The notes: a model not told the origin generated them from the letters alone. A DNA stretch of 7,053 bases from Verrucomicrobiota bacterium (GCA_008933045.1 WBXJ01000155.1:1-7053), one strand, 5' to 3'; positions 1-6,237 are shown, counted from the first letter of the stretch. Numbers and translations are program-made.

Positions 1-2
1 AC

Positions 3-770
3 GGCTTTACGTTGCTGGAATTGATGCTCGTGATATCGATCGTCGTTCTGGTAGCAGGAATGTTGATGTCTGCGTTGAATCGCACCAAGAACAACGCACT
101 TCGGTTGGGTTGTATGGACAATATGCGACAGCTCCAATTAGCATGGGGCATGTATATCGAGGATAACGAGGATCGCATGCCCCTGAATCAGGCTGGTCCC
201 GTTGCCTTCAATTCAAAACTTGGCCCTCGAAGCTCGACAAATTCTTGGGTGGCTGGGAACCCACGGGAGGATAAGAACACCGATGGACTCAAGCGTGGCA
301 CACTTTTCTCCTACGTCCGCACCACAGATATTTACAAATGTCCCACTGATTCTTCGAAAGTGTCCGGCCAGCCCGGTATAGACCGGAATCGGAGTTACGC
401 GATGAGTGCCTACTTGGGTGGGGACAACGGTGAGAATGATACACGAGTTAAAATTAAACTTTCTGAACTTGCAGAACCCGGGCCATCGCAAACATTTGTA
501 TTTATCGAGGAGCACGAGAACAGCTTGTGGGGAGCTGGATTCACGGTTTTAACACCTGCCCAAGAAGTATTGTTCAGCAAAGCTGGGATTTCAGGCAGCA
601 CACCTTCAGATCATCACAATCGGGGTTGTTATCTCACGTTTGCAGATTCTCATATTGAGTTTTGGCGTTGGTATACTCCCAAATCCGTTGCCTCCACAGT
701 TCATGTAACTTCCAGTGCTCGAGAGAAGGCCGACTCCCAACGGCTACAAAACGCAGTGCCCCAGCCTTAA
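3..770 (+). CDS. Prepilin-like protein with H-X9-DG-type C-terminus (5' end cut off)
   Basis: The reading frame is already open at the left edge; the first complete codon is at position 3 and the true start lies outside the window. The first visible residues, GFTLLELMLV, are the type IV prepilin/type II pseudopilin cleavage-and-methylation motif: Gly before the cut, Phe after it, then the conserved Glu, followed by a hydrophobic helix of about 20 residues. Further on come the family's CMDNMRQLQLAW and YKCPTD segments, and near the end a His at 615-617 followed nine residues later by Asp-Ser (645-650), a variant of the H-X9-DG motif. About 40 residues follow it with no recognisable domain. Family members are processed by prepilin peptidase and inserted in the envelope; the role of the many PVC paralogues is unknown. 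It is a clear paralogue of the gene at 6395. The gene converges on the ligase-family gene. Confidence 0.9.
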   Translation, partial: GFTLLELMLVISIVVLVAGMLMSALNRTKNNALRLGCMDNMRQLQLAWGMYIEDNEDRMPLNQAGPVAFNSKLGPRSSTNSWVAGNPREDKNTDGLKRGTLFSYVRTTDIYKCPTDSSKVSGQPGIDRNRSYAMSAYLGGDNGENDTRVKIKLSELAEPGPSQTFVFIEEHENSLWGAGFTVLTPAQEVLFSKAGISGSTPSDHHNRGCYLTFADSHIEFWRWYTPKSVASTVHVTSSAREKADSQRLQNAVPQP

Positions 771-789
771 TCCCCCCAGAAGGGGAAAG
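766..789. terminator. Possible weak hairpin between convergent genes
   Basis: Only 19 bases separate the two convergent stop codons. TCCCC at 771-775 can pair with GGGGA at 782-786 around a six-base loop, and CTT (766-768) can extend the stem with AAG (787-789) if the two A bases between are bulged. There is no clear T-run on either side, so a bidirectional terminator is only a possibility. Confidence 0.22.
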
Positions 790-2121
790 TTACCCCGTTG
801 CTTTTGCAATTGTCGACTGCGGGCCGAGTCGGCCCCAGAGCCACCCGAGGAGGAAGAATGCGGCCCACGAAAGTGCAGGGATGTAGAGGCCAAACTCCAC
901 GAAACTCTGCAAGGCATACCCAAACAAACCAATCCAGATTCCAAATTCCTCGCCACTCGAAGAAACCCAAACTCTCCTCCCGAGAACAATCACAGAGCCG
1001 ATGAGAAAAGTGGAGAAGAGGATAAAGCCCGGTAACCCTGAATCTGAAGCTTGTTCGAGGTAATCATTATGGGTTAATTTTGCCATCTCTGCGCCTGAAG
1101 GTTTGCGTTTGGAAAACTCGACCGAAAACGTGCCCGGGCCAGTCCCAAGGATGGGGTGATCCGCAGTAATATCAACGGCAGATTTCCAGTAAATCAAACG
1201 TGCGCTTGCACTAGTGGCACCTTTGGCGAAGTAATCTTGAAACTTCCAAGCGAAGGCGGAGATGCCACCCAAAACGATCAGGATAATTAGAAGCCCACGC
1301 CAACGTCGAAATACCGGTTGTTGGAGTATCGGAACGAGCACGAGGACCAGCGCGATCAACCATCCCGCTTTGGAACCCGACCAATAGAGACACGCACCAC
1401 TGCCCATGATCAAACTGCCTAACAAAACTCCGCGAGGAATGTTCGATAATCGGGCGGTGTGTTTCCAGGAGGCGACGATTAGAAATGGGAAAAAGAGCAG
1501 AATCGCACCTGCTAACGCATTGGGATAGACCAAACTCGAAAAAATGCGGGTGCTTTTGATTTTTAAAAGATATTCCGGCTTTGCGTTTTGCCAGTCGGGT
1601 TGTGCGTAAAACGCTTGGCGAGTTGCCTCCAACCCCCCGAAGTGTTGTTCAAACCCCAGCCAAAGGACGTAGCAAAAGCAGGCAATTAACCCCATCCATA
1701 GTCCTCTAGAGGGGAGTCGGAGAGACCAGCGTCGTGCGGTTTCGAAAAAAATGAGCAACGCTGTAAAATGGATCAGCGTAATCCCCCACAAATGTCGATG
1801 GGCAGAATTTGCAGCACTGATCCCTTGCCAAACTAGCCACAGCGGGGCCAAAAAGAGTAACCAACAGTGGCCAGCACGGGGGAAACCCCAGCGGCAAACC
1901 CCCATCCCAAAGATGAGCACCCAAAACAGGGCAGCCTGCAATGGCCAAGAAATAAAAATCGTTTCGAGCAGGTTTTCCGGCCAGGTTACGAGGTGATTGA
2001 GAATTACTGGATTTCCAAATTTTAGTAAGCCGAGGCCAAGTCCGAAACCGAAAAGTGTTGCGAGTCGATAATCGCCTTTTTCAGTCGATTTCAGAGGGAA
2101 ACTGGAGTTTGTCATCCTCAC
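790..2121 (-). CDS. O-antigen ligase/polymerase family (Wzy_C) polytopic membrane protein
   Basis: This is a 443-residue protein with about ten or more hydrophobic membrane segments. Residues 190-201 (STRIFSSLVYPN) and 248-253 (SGSKAG) match conserved positions of the family. A large periplasmic-loop-like stretch runs from about 300 to 365, with R308, an HPILGTGPGTF segment (332-342) and HNDYL (351-355) followed by SGLPG. By analogy with WaaL, the two Arg (192, 308) and His351 are candidates for catalysis. The family moves undecaprenyl-linked glycan onto lipid A-core (WaaL), onto protein (PglL/PilO), or polymerises O-units (Wzy); sequence alone does not separate these here, and no other glycan genes are in the window. 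The GTG start overlaps the holB stop as GTGA, which suggests translational coupling. An ATG two codons on (2115) is an alternative start. Confidence 0.82.
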   Translation of the reverse strand: MRMTNSSFPLKSTEKGDYRLATLFGFGLGLGLLKFGNPVILNHLVTWPENLLETIFISWPLQAALFWVLIFGMGVCRWGFPRAGHCWLLFLAPLWLVWQGISAANSAHRHLWGITLIHFTALLIFFETARRWSLRLPSRGLWMGLIACFCYVLWLGFEQHFGGLEATRQAFYAQPDWQNAKPEYLLKIKSTRIFSSLVYPNALAGAILLFFPFLIVASWKHTARLSNIPRGVLLGSLIMGSGACLYWSGSKAGWLIALVLVLVPILQQPVFRRWRGLLIILIVLGGISAFAWKFQDYFAKGATSASARLIYWKSAVDITADHPILGTGPGTFSVEFSKRKPSGAEMAKLTHNDYLEQASDSGLPGFILFSTFLIGSVIVLGRRVWVSSSGEEFGIWIGLFGYALQSFVEFGLYIPALSWAAFFLLGWLWGRLGPQSTIAKATG

Positions 2122-3149
2122 AATTTTAGCTTGAGTAGCCCAACTTCGAGAGCTAACGCCTCTTGAACATTGGTGGCGAGTAATTGTTGGGTGCGTTCGA
2201 TTTGGCGCAAATTTTGCAACCCGCCGTCGCCGTTGATCCGCTGAGCCACCGTCGCCGAGTGAGGACCAAGATCAGGAAGGGACAAAAATTCTGTCGCCTT
2301 CTGTTGGGTCAGTAACCAAACGTCCCGTAGCCACCATTGCAAGCCAATCAATAATTCGGCCCGCCGTCGGCGATATTCAGACTCAATCGAGGCTGTGAGT
2401 TCGACCTCCCACTTGTCCCGCAAGCGAGCATCGATATCCTCATGTTTTTCCAGCGGTGAGCGTGCTGTAAGATTCGTTTCCGTTTGTTCTTTGAGCACTG
2501 TAAGATGTTGCAGAAGGCTTCCCAACAGTCGGTAGCGAGCCAATAATCCTCCTTTAGCTTCTGCAGCCATCGCCGAAAACTCAGCAAGCCAAGCGCGGTC
2601 CTCTTCGCGCAGGATCGCCCCGATGCTCCCACCAAAGCTCAACCGCAGGCACCGTGAAAGAATTGTTTCAAGCAGGCGAGACGCATCTAGGCTGAGCAGA
2701 ATAAAAACTGAATTGGAGGGTGGTTCCTCTAACGTTTTGAGAAACGCATTCGCCGCTTGCGGGTTCAGGCGGTCGGCGGCAACGATCACAGCCACTTTAT
2801 AGTTTCCCTGAGTCGGTTTGAGATTAACCGTGCTCATTAGTTGGCGCATCTGGTTAATGGTGATGATGCGAAGTTTGGATTCAGGGCGAATCCAATGGAT
2901 GTCCGGATAGTTACCCGAATCGATTTTGCGACACGTCAAACATTTGTTGCAACAATCAATCGCGTTACCAGAAGGTCCGCGAATCGGCAGTTCGCAATTG
3001 AGCGTTTTACCCAAGGTTGCAGCGATGTTCTCCAGTTCGAGAAGGTCGGTTCCGGAGAAAATGTAAGCATGGCCAAGCCGACCTTTTTCCAAACTACGCT
3101 GCAGCAGTTGGATCGAGTTCGCCTGAGTTGGGAACTTCCGAAACGACAT
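2118..3149 (-). CDS. holB: DNA polymerase III delta' subunit (clamp-loader, HolB)
   Basis: The 343 residues fit the usual delta' length. The protein is part of the clamp loader that places the sliding clamp on primed DNA. The N-terminus has the RLGHAYIFSG segment typical of delta'/gamma. The P-loop site that follows reads GTDLLELEN and lacks the GKT residues, so this subunit should not bind ATP, as in E. coli delta'. A zinc module is visible as C52, C66/C67, C70 and C73. AADRLNPQAANAFLKTLEEPP-type sequence covers residues about 124-144, and the SRC motif (165-167) that supplies the trans-acting arginine is intact. The C-terminal half, rich in charged residues, matches the position of the collar domain. 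It starts three bases after the preceding stop codon, with GAGGA 13 bases upstream as a rather distant ribosome site, so coupling is likely. The common partner tmk is not next to it. Confidence 0.88.
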   Translation of the reverse strand: MSFRKFPTQANSIQLLQRSLEKGRLGHAYIFSGTDLLELENIAATLGKTLNCELPIRGPSGNAIDCCNKCLTCRKIDSGNYPDIHWIRPESKLRIITINQMRQLMSTVNLKPTQGNYKVAVIVAADRLNPQAANAFLKTLEEPPSNSVFILLSLDASRLLETILSRCLRLSFGGSIGAILREEDRAWLAEFSAMAAEAKGGLLARYRLLGSLLQHLTVLKEQTETNLTARSPLEKHEDIDARLRDKWEVELTASIESEYRRRRAELLIGLQWWLRDVWLLTQQKATEFLSLPDLGPHSATVAQRINGDGGLQNLRQIERTQQLLATNVQEALALEVGLLKLKL

Positions 3150-3152
3150 GCC

Positions 3153-4202
3153 TCAGAGAAGGTCCTCAGCGGTGAGAATCCGTGACTCCATCGCACGCAC
3201 CAAGGGCAGGGCGCGTGCCAATGCGTTCTCCGACGATTGGCCTAGGAAGGGTTTCATCACGAATTTAACCGCCGCCACGACATCACCATTCTTGTCGTGC
3301 AAAGGCACAGTGATCAAAAGCTCTCCATTTCTTGGGCCTGCATATCTCTGGTTATTAAGGAGGACATCCTTCTCGATTTCGGAACCTGCTTGACCCACTT
3401 CAGCCTCCCGAGTGCTGGCGATAATTTTGGGTTGCTTCGTAGTTGGATCAAGTGTCAAGATTTTTAGCCCGAGCAGCCGAGGAAATTTTTCCTGAATCTC
3501 ACGAACTAAAATTTTGGCCAATGCTTCATGCGGAGTGTAACTGATTGTCAGATCGGTAAAATGACTCACCGAATCAGACTTGGTCCAAAGCCCGATCTTT
3601 CCCGTGTTATAGGAGTTATCGGTCAGTAAGGGAATTAACTCACTGCCATTCAGCCAACATTGGATTTGGTTCCCGCGACACTTAACTCGCATTTCATGCC
3701 AAGTTTGTGTGGGAATCTCAATCTCAGGTCCAATGGGTGCGCCCAGTTCGCCATGGGTTACTTTAAAAAAGCGGAAGGTTCGCCCTTTGGAGCTCGCTCG
3801 CACGTAATAATAATTCTTTTCATCCTGAATTCGAAAGGCCAGCCCAGCCATTTGTTCAATGACTCCACTCACCGTTTTGAAGCGAACACTTACCGTAAAA
3901 TCACTAAACTTCTCATCATCCAAGATGAGAAGGGAAACATGGTCGTCGATCAACTGGTGTGAGAGTTGGGCGATGACAGGCTTTTGAGGCGTAGTCGCCT
4001 GAAGTGTGACATTCGGAATGATTGATGGAACCTCATCCAAAATAACTCGCCAGTTCCCAAGCTCGCCCTTTCCTGTCGATACACTACGAAAACCCGGCGG
4101 TGGGTTGTTTGCAGGAGTCTTAGAAAAATCGAACGTCCGCTCGGCACTCTGCAAGTGCGCGATGACCTGAGATAAAATGACCGCTAACCACAAATGTCGC
4201 AT
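3153..4202 (-). CDS. Secreted protein with LamG/DUF1080-like domain and Cache-like C-terminal region
   Basis: This is a 349-residue protein with a short signal peptide (residues 1-20, probable cut after HLQSA). Residues about 40-222 look like a concanavalin-type beta-sandwich of the LamG/DUF1080 (3-keto-disaccharide hydrolase-like) group: DFTVSVRFKT, then AFRIQDEKNYYYVRAS, WHEMRVKCRGNQIQCWLNG and GKIGLWTKSDS in the usual order. Residues about 228-318 resemble the extracellular fold of Cache/PAS-like sensors: an amphipathic helix (ILVREIQEKFPRL), LKILTLDPTTKQPKIIAS, and later LLITVPLHDKNGDVVAAVKFVMKP. There is no transmembrane anchor or kinase, so it would be a free periplasmic or exported ligand-binding protein. 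Catalytic residues cannot be identified. It follows the anchored Spy-like gene by 57 bases and precedes holB by three. The LamG-like call is fairly firm; the Cache-like call is tentative. Confidence 0.72.
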   Translation of the reverse strand: MRHLWLAVILSQVIAHLQSAERTFDFSKTPANNPPPGFRSVSTGKGELGNWRVILDEVPSIIPNVTLQATTPQKPVIAQLSHQLIDDHVSLLILDDEKFSDFTVSVRFKTVSGVIEQMAGLAFRIQDEKNYYYVRASSKGRTFRFFKVTHGELGAPIGPEIEIPTQTWHEMRVKCRGNQIQCWLNGSELIPLLTDNSYNTGKIGLWTKSDSVSHFTDLTISYTPHEALAKILVREIQEKFPRLLGLKILTLDPTTKQPKIIASTREAEVGQAGSEIEKDVLLNNQRYAGPRNGELLITVPLHDKNGDVVAAVKFVMKPFLGQSSENALARALPLVRAMESRILTAEDLL

Positions 4203-4259
4203 GCTGCGGGTACCCTAGGCTATAGGTTCCGATAGGACAAGGATGGAGGAAACCGAAAG

Positions 4260-4703
4260 TTAAGGTTTTGTCGGGGCAGGGGCATTCGGCGCATGTTGGG
4301 AATTGGTTCCCTGACCATGTGGGTGCCGTGGATTATTGGATCCCCTGTCGAGCTTTCGGCGAGCACGATCGATCTCCGCCAGTTTTTTATATCTTTCCTG
4401 CTGTTCGGGTGTGAGCTCTGCCAGCATCGCATCGCGAACCGAATCAACTTCCTTCTTAAACTGGGGAGCGACGGGTTCCCAAATTTTCTTAAGTCTCTCT
4501 TCGCTCTCGTTAAGGAGCACTCCGATTTTCACATCCTGGGCAGGGGTCAAGTCGAGCTTCGTCTTCATTCGCTTGAGGTATTCCAACCGAGGATCTGTGC
4601 CACCCATCGGCCGCCACTGCGGAGGTTTGCTTTGCAAACCTCCGGTAACTGCACCCGCAATAAAGATGACAATTACCGCTAGAATTGCTTTCCACGCTTT
4701 CAC
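4260..4703 (-). CDS. Membrane-anchored Spy/CpxP/CnrX-like protein (Metal_resist type)
   Basis: This 147-residue protein has an uncleaved N-terminal membrane helix (about residues 5-22) and a helical periplasmic part. Two LTxxQ-type motifs are visible, LDLTPAQ (about 50) and ELTPEQQ (about 96), the hallmark of the Spy/CpxP/ZraP/CnrX group. These are periplasmic chaperones or metal sensors. The C-terminal tail is rich in Asn, Pro and Gln and carries three His (about 127, 129, 137); the helical core has no His, so the CnrX ligand set is not evident. I chose the GTG at 4703 because it has GGAGG seven bases upstream and overlaps the preceding stop as GTGA; a TTG one codon earlier (4706) would leave only four bases. 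It follows the sigma and putative anti-sigma genes, which suggests it reports envelope state to them. An 11-bp hairpin lies within its codons. Confidence 0.8.
   Translation of the reverse strand: MKAWKAILAVIVIFIAGAVTGGLQSKPPQWRPMGGTDPRLEYLKRMKTKLDLTPAQDVKIGVLLNESEERLKKIWEPVAPQFKKEVDSVRDAMLAELTPEQQERYKKLAEIDRARRKLDRGSNNPRHPHGQGTNSQHAPNAPAPTKP
4620..4644. repeat. Perfect 11-bp inverted repeat with 3-base loop, inside coding sequence
   Basis: CGGAGGTTTGC at 4620-4630 is followed by TTT (4631-4633) and by its exact reverse complement GCAAACCTCCG at 4634-4644. In the mRNA of the minus-strand Spy/CnrX-like gene it would form an 11-bp hairpin with an AAA loop, starting about 60 bases after the GTG start, just after the membrane-segment codons. 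It encodes the link Thr-Gly-Gly-Leu-Gln-Ser-Lys-Pro-Pro. The repeat itself is certain; a role is not. Confidence 0.9.
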
Positions 4704-4999
4704 CAACTAGCCTCCACCAAATTTTGTATGGGTGCTTGGATGGCTGCCTCAAGATCGATGTCGCTTAAATCTGAGGGGTTATCCAGCCAACCTGACCAAG
4801 CAGTGGCGAGAATCATCACCCCAAGGCACGGCACCGCTGACCGCCAGAGCATTCGGCCCCACAATGTCCAGAGATCGGGTAGCTGAACCTTGGGCAATCG
4901 AGCCATGATTCGCTTCTCAAAGGCGTAAGGCACACGACTATCGACCGGAATTTTCCGGGCGAGTCGAACCAGTTGATTCAAATGATCTTGTGCTTTCAT
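4700..4999 (-). CDS. Small single-span membrane protein, probable anti-sigma factor
   Basis: The protein has 99 residues. Residues 1-50 are basic and helical and presumably cytoplasmic, with PYAFEKRIMARLP (24-36), a kind of segment often found at this place in small proteins encoded beside ECF sigma factors. One hydrophobic span (about 51-71, with AVPCLGVMILATAW) follows, and then an acidic periplasmic tail. It has a single Cys and no HxxxCxxC zinc motif, so it is not a ZAS-type anti-sigma. Its size and topology resemble CnrY, which holds the sigma factor CnrH at the membrane. The function is inferred mainly from its position: it starts 37 bases after the sigma gene stop and overlaps the next gene by four bases (GTGA). 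The ATG start is supported by a strong ribosome site. Confidence 0.68.
   Translation of the reverse strand: MKAQDHLNQLVRLARKIPVDSRVPYAFEKRIMARLPKVQLPDLWTLWGRMLWRSAVPCLGVMILATAWSGWLDNPSDLSDIDLEAAIQAPIQNLVEASW
4711..4715 (-). promoter_or_regulatory. Ribosome binding site deciding the start of the anchored Spy-like gene
   Basis: GGAGG on the minus strand lies seven bases before GTG at 4703 but only four before TTG at 4706. It lies inside the last codons of the putative anti-sigma gene and favours the GTG start. Confidence 0.7.
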
Positions 5000-5006
5000 C
5001 TTACTT

Positions 5007-5012
5007 CCTCCT
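5007..5012 (-). promoter_or_regulatory. Strong ribosome binding site of the putative anti-sigma gene
   Basis: AGGAGG on the minus strand lies seven bases before the ATG at 4999, an ideal arrangement. The sigma gene just upstream has no such site and a GTG start. This hints that the anti-sigma protein may be made in excess over the sigma factor. Confidence 0.75.
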
Positions 5013-5036
5013 CAGACGAGACAGACGTGTTTCAAG

Positions 5037-5609
5037 TTACAGGTATTTATCATGATCCATTCGTGACAAGATTTTCTTCATCTCCGCACGGGCTCGGAAG
5101 GCCCGCACTTTCACCAGAGGAATCGACCAGCCCGTTAATTGCGCGATTTCTTTCACCGATTTCTCTTCAATTTCTAACAGATTGATAATGAGTTGATGAG
5201 CCGGGGCGAGTTGGCTCATTATTTGTTGAACCAACTCTCGTGCTCCGTCCGCTTGAGACGGGTCGAGCGTCTCCGTTCCAGCGTGTCTTTCTAACCAATC
5301 TGGCTCCTCATGAAAATCTGTTACCGTCGTCTCCTTCGACCGTTGATGGGTTCTCAAAAAGTCGTAGCAAACTCGCACTGCCATCCGCATGAGCCAATGC
5401 TCGAACGGTGCCTCCCCACGAAAGCTGGAGAGTTTCAGAAAAGCTTTCGAGAAGATTTCCTGAACGATATCCTCCACCTCGCTTTCACGGCGTGCATAAC
5501 GACGCGCTGTGGCGAAGAGCCGCGGTTGGTAGCGGATCACCAAAAATTCAAAGCTCGGGGTGTTGCCCTCCAACACCTCGGCGATTAATTCGGAATCACT
5601 CTTTTCCAC
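5037..5609 (-). CDS. ECF-type RNA polymerase sigma factor (sigma-70 family)
   Basis: The 190 residues are the normal ECF length. Region 2 covers about 20-88: FEFLVIRYQPRLFATARRYA, then EVEDIVQEIFSKAF (44-57), LSSFRGEAPFEHWLMRMA and CYDFLR, which bind core polymerase and melt the -10 element. A variable linker (about 90-120) follows. Region 4 (about 122-181) contains LAPAHQLIINLLEIEEKS and the helix-turn-helix VKEIAQLTGWSIPLVKVRAFRAR, which reads the -35 element. Region 3 is missing, as expected for the class. The start is GTG at 5609: an in-frame TGA lies six codons upstream with no better start between. The gene is followed by a probable anti-sigma factor and a Spy/CnrX-like protein, so it is probably released by envelope or metal stress. 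Candidate target promoters lie in the divergent region at 6209-6394. Confidence 0.92.
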   Translation of the reverse strand: MEKSDSELIAEVLEGNTPSFEFLVIRYQPRLFATARRYARRESEVEDIVQEIFSKAFLKLSSFRGEAPFEHWLMRMAVRVCYDFLRTHQRSKETTVTDFHEEPDWLERHAGTETLDPSQADGARELVQQIMSQLAPAHQLIINLLEIEEKSVKEIAQLTGWSIPLVKVRAFRARAEMKKILSRMDHDKYL

Positions 5610-5634
5610 GCGTGCGAAGGTTAATCATCAGCCA

Positions 5635-5662
5635 GGCGCAGCGATCGATCCGAAATGTTAAA
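5635..5662 (-). promoter_or_regulatory. Weak ECF-like promoter candidate before the sigma gene
   Basis: The 68-base gap upstream of the sigma gene contains TTTAAC (5662-5657) and, 18 bases on, CGCC (5638-5635), with the second element 29 bases before the GTG start. This is a degraded version of the two better sites at 6238-6264 and 6343-6368. No terminator-like hairpin with a T-run is visible in the gap, so read-through from the upstream gene is also possible. Confidence 0.2.
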
Positions 5663-5677
5663 TCAATCCTGCGACCT

Positions 5678-6208
5678 TTATTGTGCAGGGGGCGCCGGTC
5701 GAACTGGACTGTTGGTTCCGATGCGCCTCGGGGACAATGCGTCTAAACGGTTGGTGAGTCGGCTTGAAACCCCTTTCATGCGCTCGATCTGCTCCGGCGG
5801 AAGGAACTGTCGGTATTTGCCAAATGAGGTTGCTTGAATGACCGCCAATTCGCCCTCCAGCTTGCCAATCGCGCTGGCTTTTTCACGCAATTTAGCCTCG
5901 TCAACTTTATCGGCGTAAATCTGCTGTTGCAGTTCACGGCGTGCAGTTCGCATCTTTTCGTTCACATCCTTAGTTTGGGTCTGGGCTGTTTCTCGGGCTT
6001 CGCGATAAGCTTTTTTTTGCTCCTCCGTCAACTTTTCCTCCCATGAAGGTCGAGCTTGAAAACTAGGTTTTGCAATCTGATTTGTAAGTGCCTGAGCAGC
6101 GGTTGGAGCAGTTGCTGGAGCTTGTGCTGAGGCGTTGAGCGCAAATAAAGCGGAAAACGCCGTCACCATAAGGCTCGTGCGTGAGTTGAGACTGTTAAAC
6201 ATATTCAT
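5678..6208 (-). CDS. Exported Spy/CpxP/ZraP-like periplasmic protein
   Basis: This is a 176-residue protein with a typical signal peptide (residues 1-28, probable cut after LNASA), an Ala/Pro/Thr-rich linker (about 29-55), and a highly charged helical body. LTEEQKKAY (60-68) and LPPEQIERM (136-144) are the two LTxxQ-like motifs that bracket the family's helical hairpin; the region between is rich in Arg, Glu, Lys and Gln. The tail is rich in Pro. Relatives (Spy, CpxP, ZraP) are ATP-independent periplasmic chaperones or stress reporters. It has no Cys or His, so direct metal sensing is unlikely. Unlike the gene at 4260 it should be soluble. It lies 68 bases upstream of the sigma gene on the same strand. 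The ATG at 6208 is taken as start; a second ATG is two codons on, and neither has a clear ribosome site. Confidence 0.78.
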   Translation of the reverse strand: MNMFNSLNSRTSLMVTAFSALFALNASAQAPATAPTAAQALTNQIAKPSFQARPSWEEKLTEEQKKAYREARETAQTQTKDVNEKMRTARRELQQQIYADKVDEAKLREKASAIGKLEGELAVIQATSFGKYRQFLPPEQIERMKGVSSRLTNRLDALSPRRIGTNSPVRPAPPAQ

Positions 6209-6237
6209 GGTTCGTGAAAAAATTCTTCCGCAAGTTT

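Larger units (their letters stand above)
790..6208 (-). other. Probable minus-strand transcription unit from stress genes to holB and ligase-family gene
   Basis: Seven genes run in the same direction with gaps of 68, 37, -4, 57, 3 and -4 bases. Two junctions are GTGA overlaps and no convincing terminator lies between any pair. The best promoter candidate is at 6238-6264. The 57-base gap at 4203-4259 is the most likely place for an internal promoter serving the last three genes, though I see no convincing one there. Confidence 0.5.

Noticed and set aside
715..1035. Plus-strand open frame of 106 codons across the convergent junction
   Set aside because: It overlaps the ends of two well-supported genes, has low-complexity Pro/Arg/Glu-rich content and no family resemblance; it is a shadow frame.
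2113..2115. ATG as start of the ligase-family gene
   Set aside because: GAGG lies directly against this ATG with no spacing, while the GTG at 2121 forms a GTGA overlap with the holB stop. The difference is two residues and cannot be settled from sequence alone.
2841..3185. Plus-strand open frame of 114 codons opposite the holB start
   Set aside because: It is antisense to the conserved N-terminal part of delta' and shows no recognisable protein features.
4207..4214. Palindrome GGGTACCC before the LamG-like gene as a possible operator
   Set aside because: An 8-base palindrome is expected by chance in a window of this size and nothing around it repeats.
4704..4706. TTG as start of the anchored Spy-like gene
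   Set aside because: It would sit only four bases from GGAGG. The GTG one codon later has seven bases and forms the GTGA overlap also seen at the holB/ligase junction.
4336..4710. Plus-strand open frame of 124 codons opposite the anchored Spy-like gene
   Set aside because: It is entirely antisense to a gene with recognised motifs and good start signals, and its translation shows no domain or ribosome site of note.
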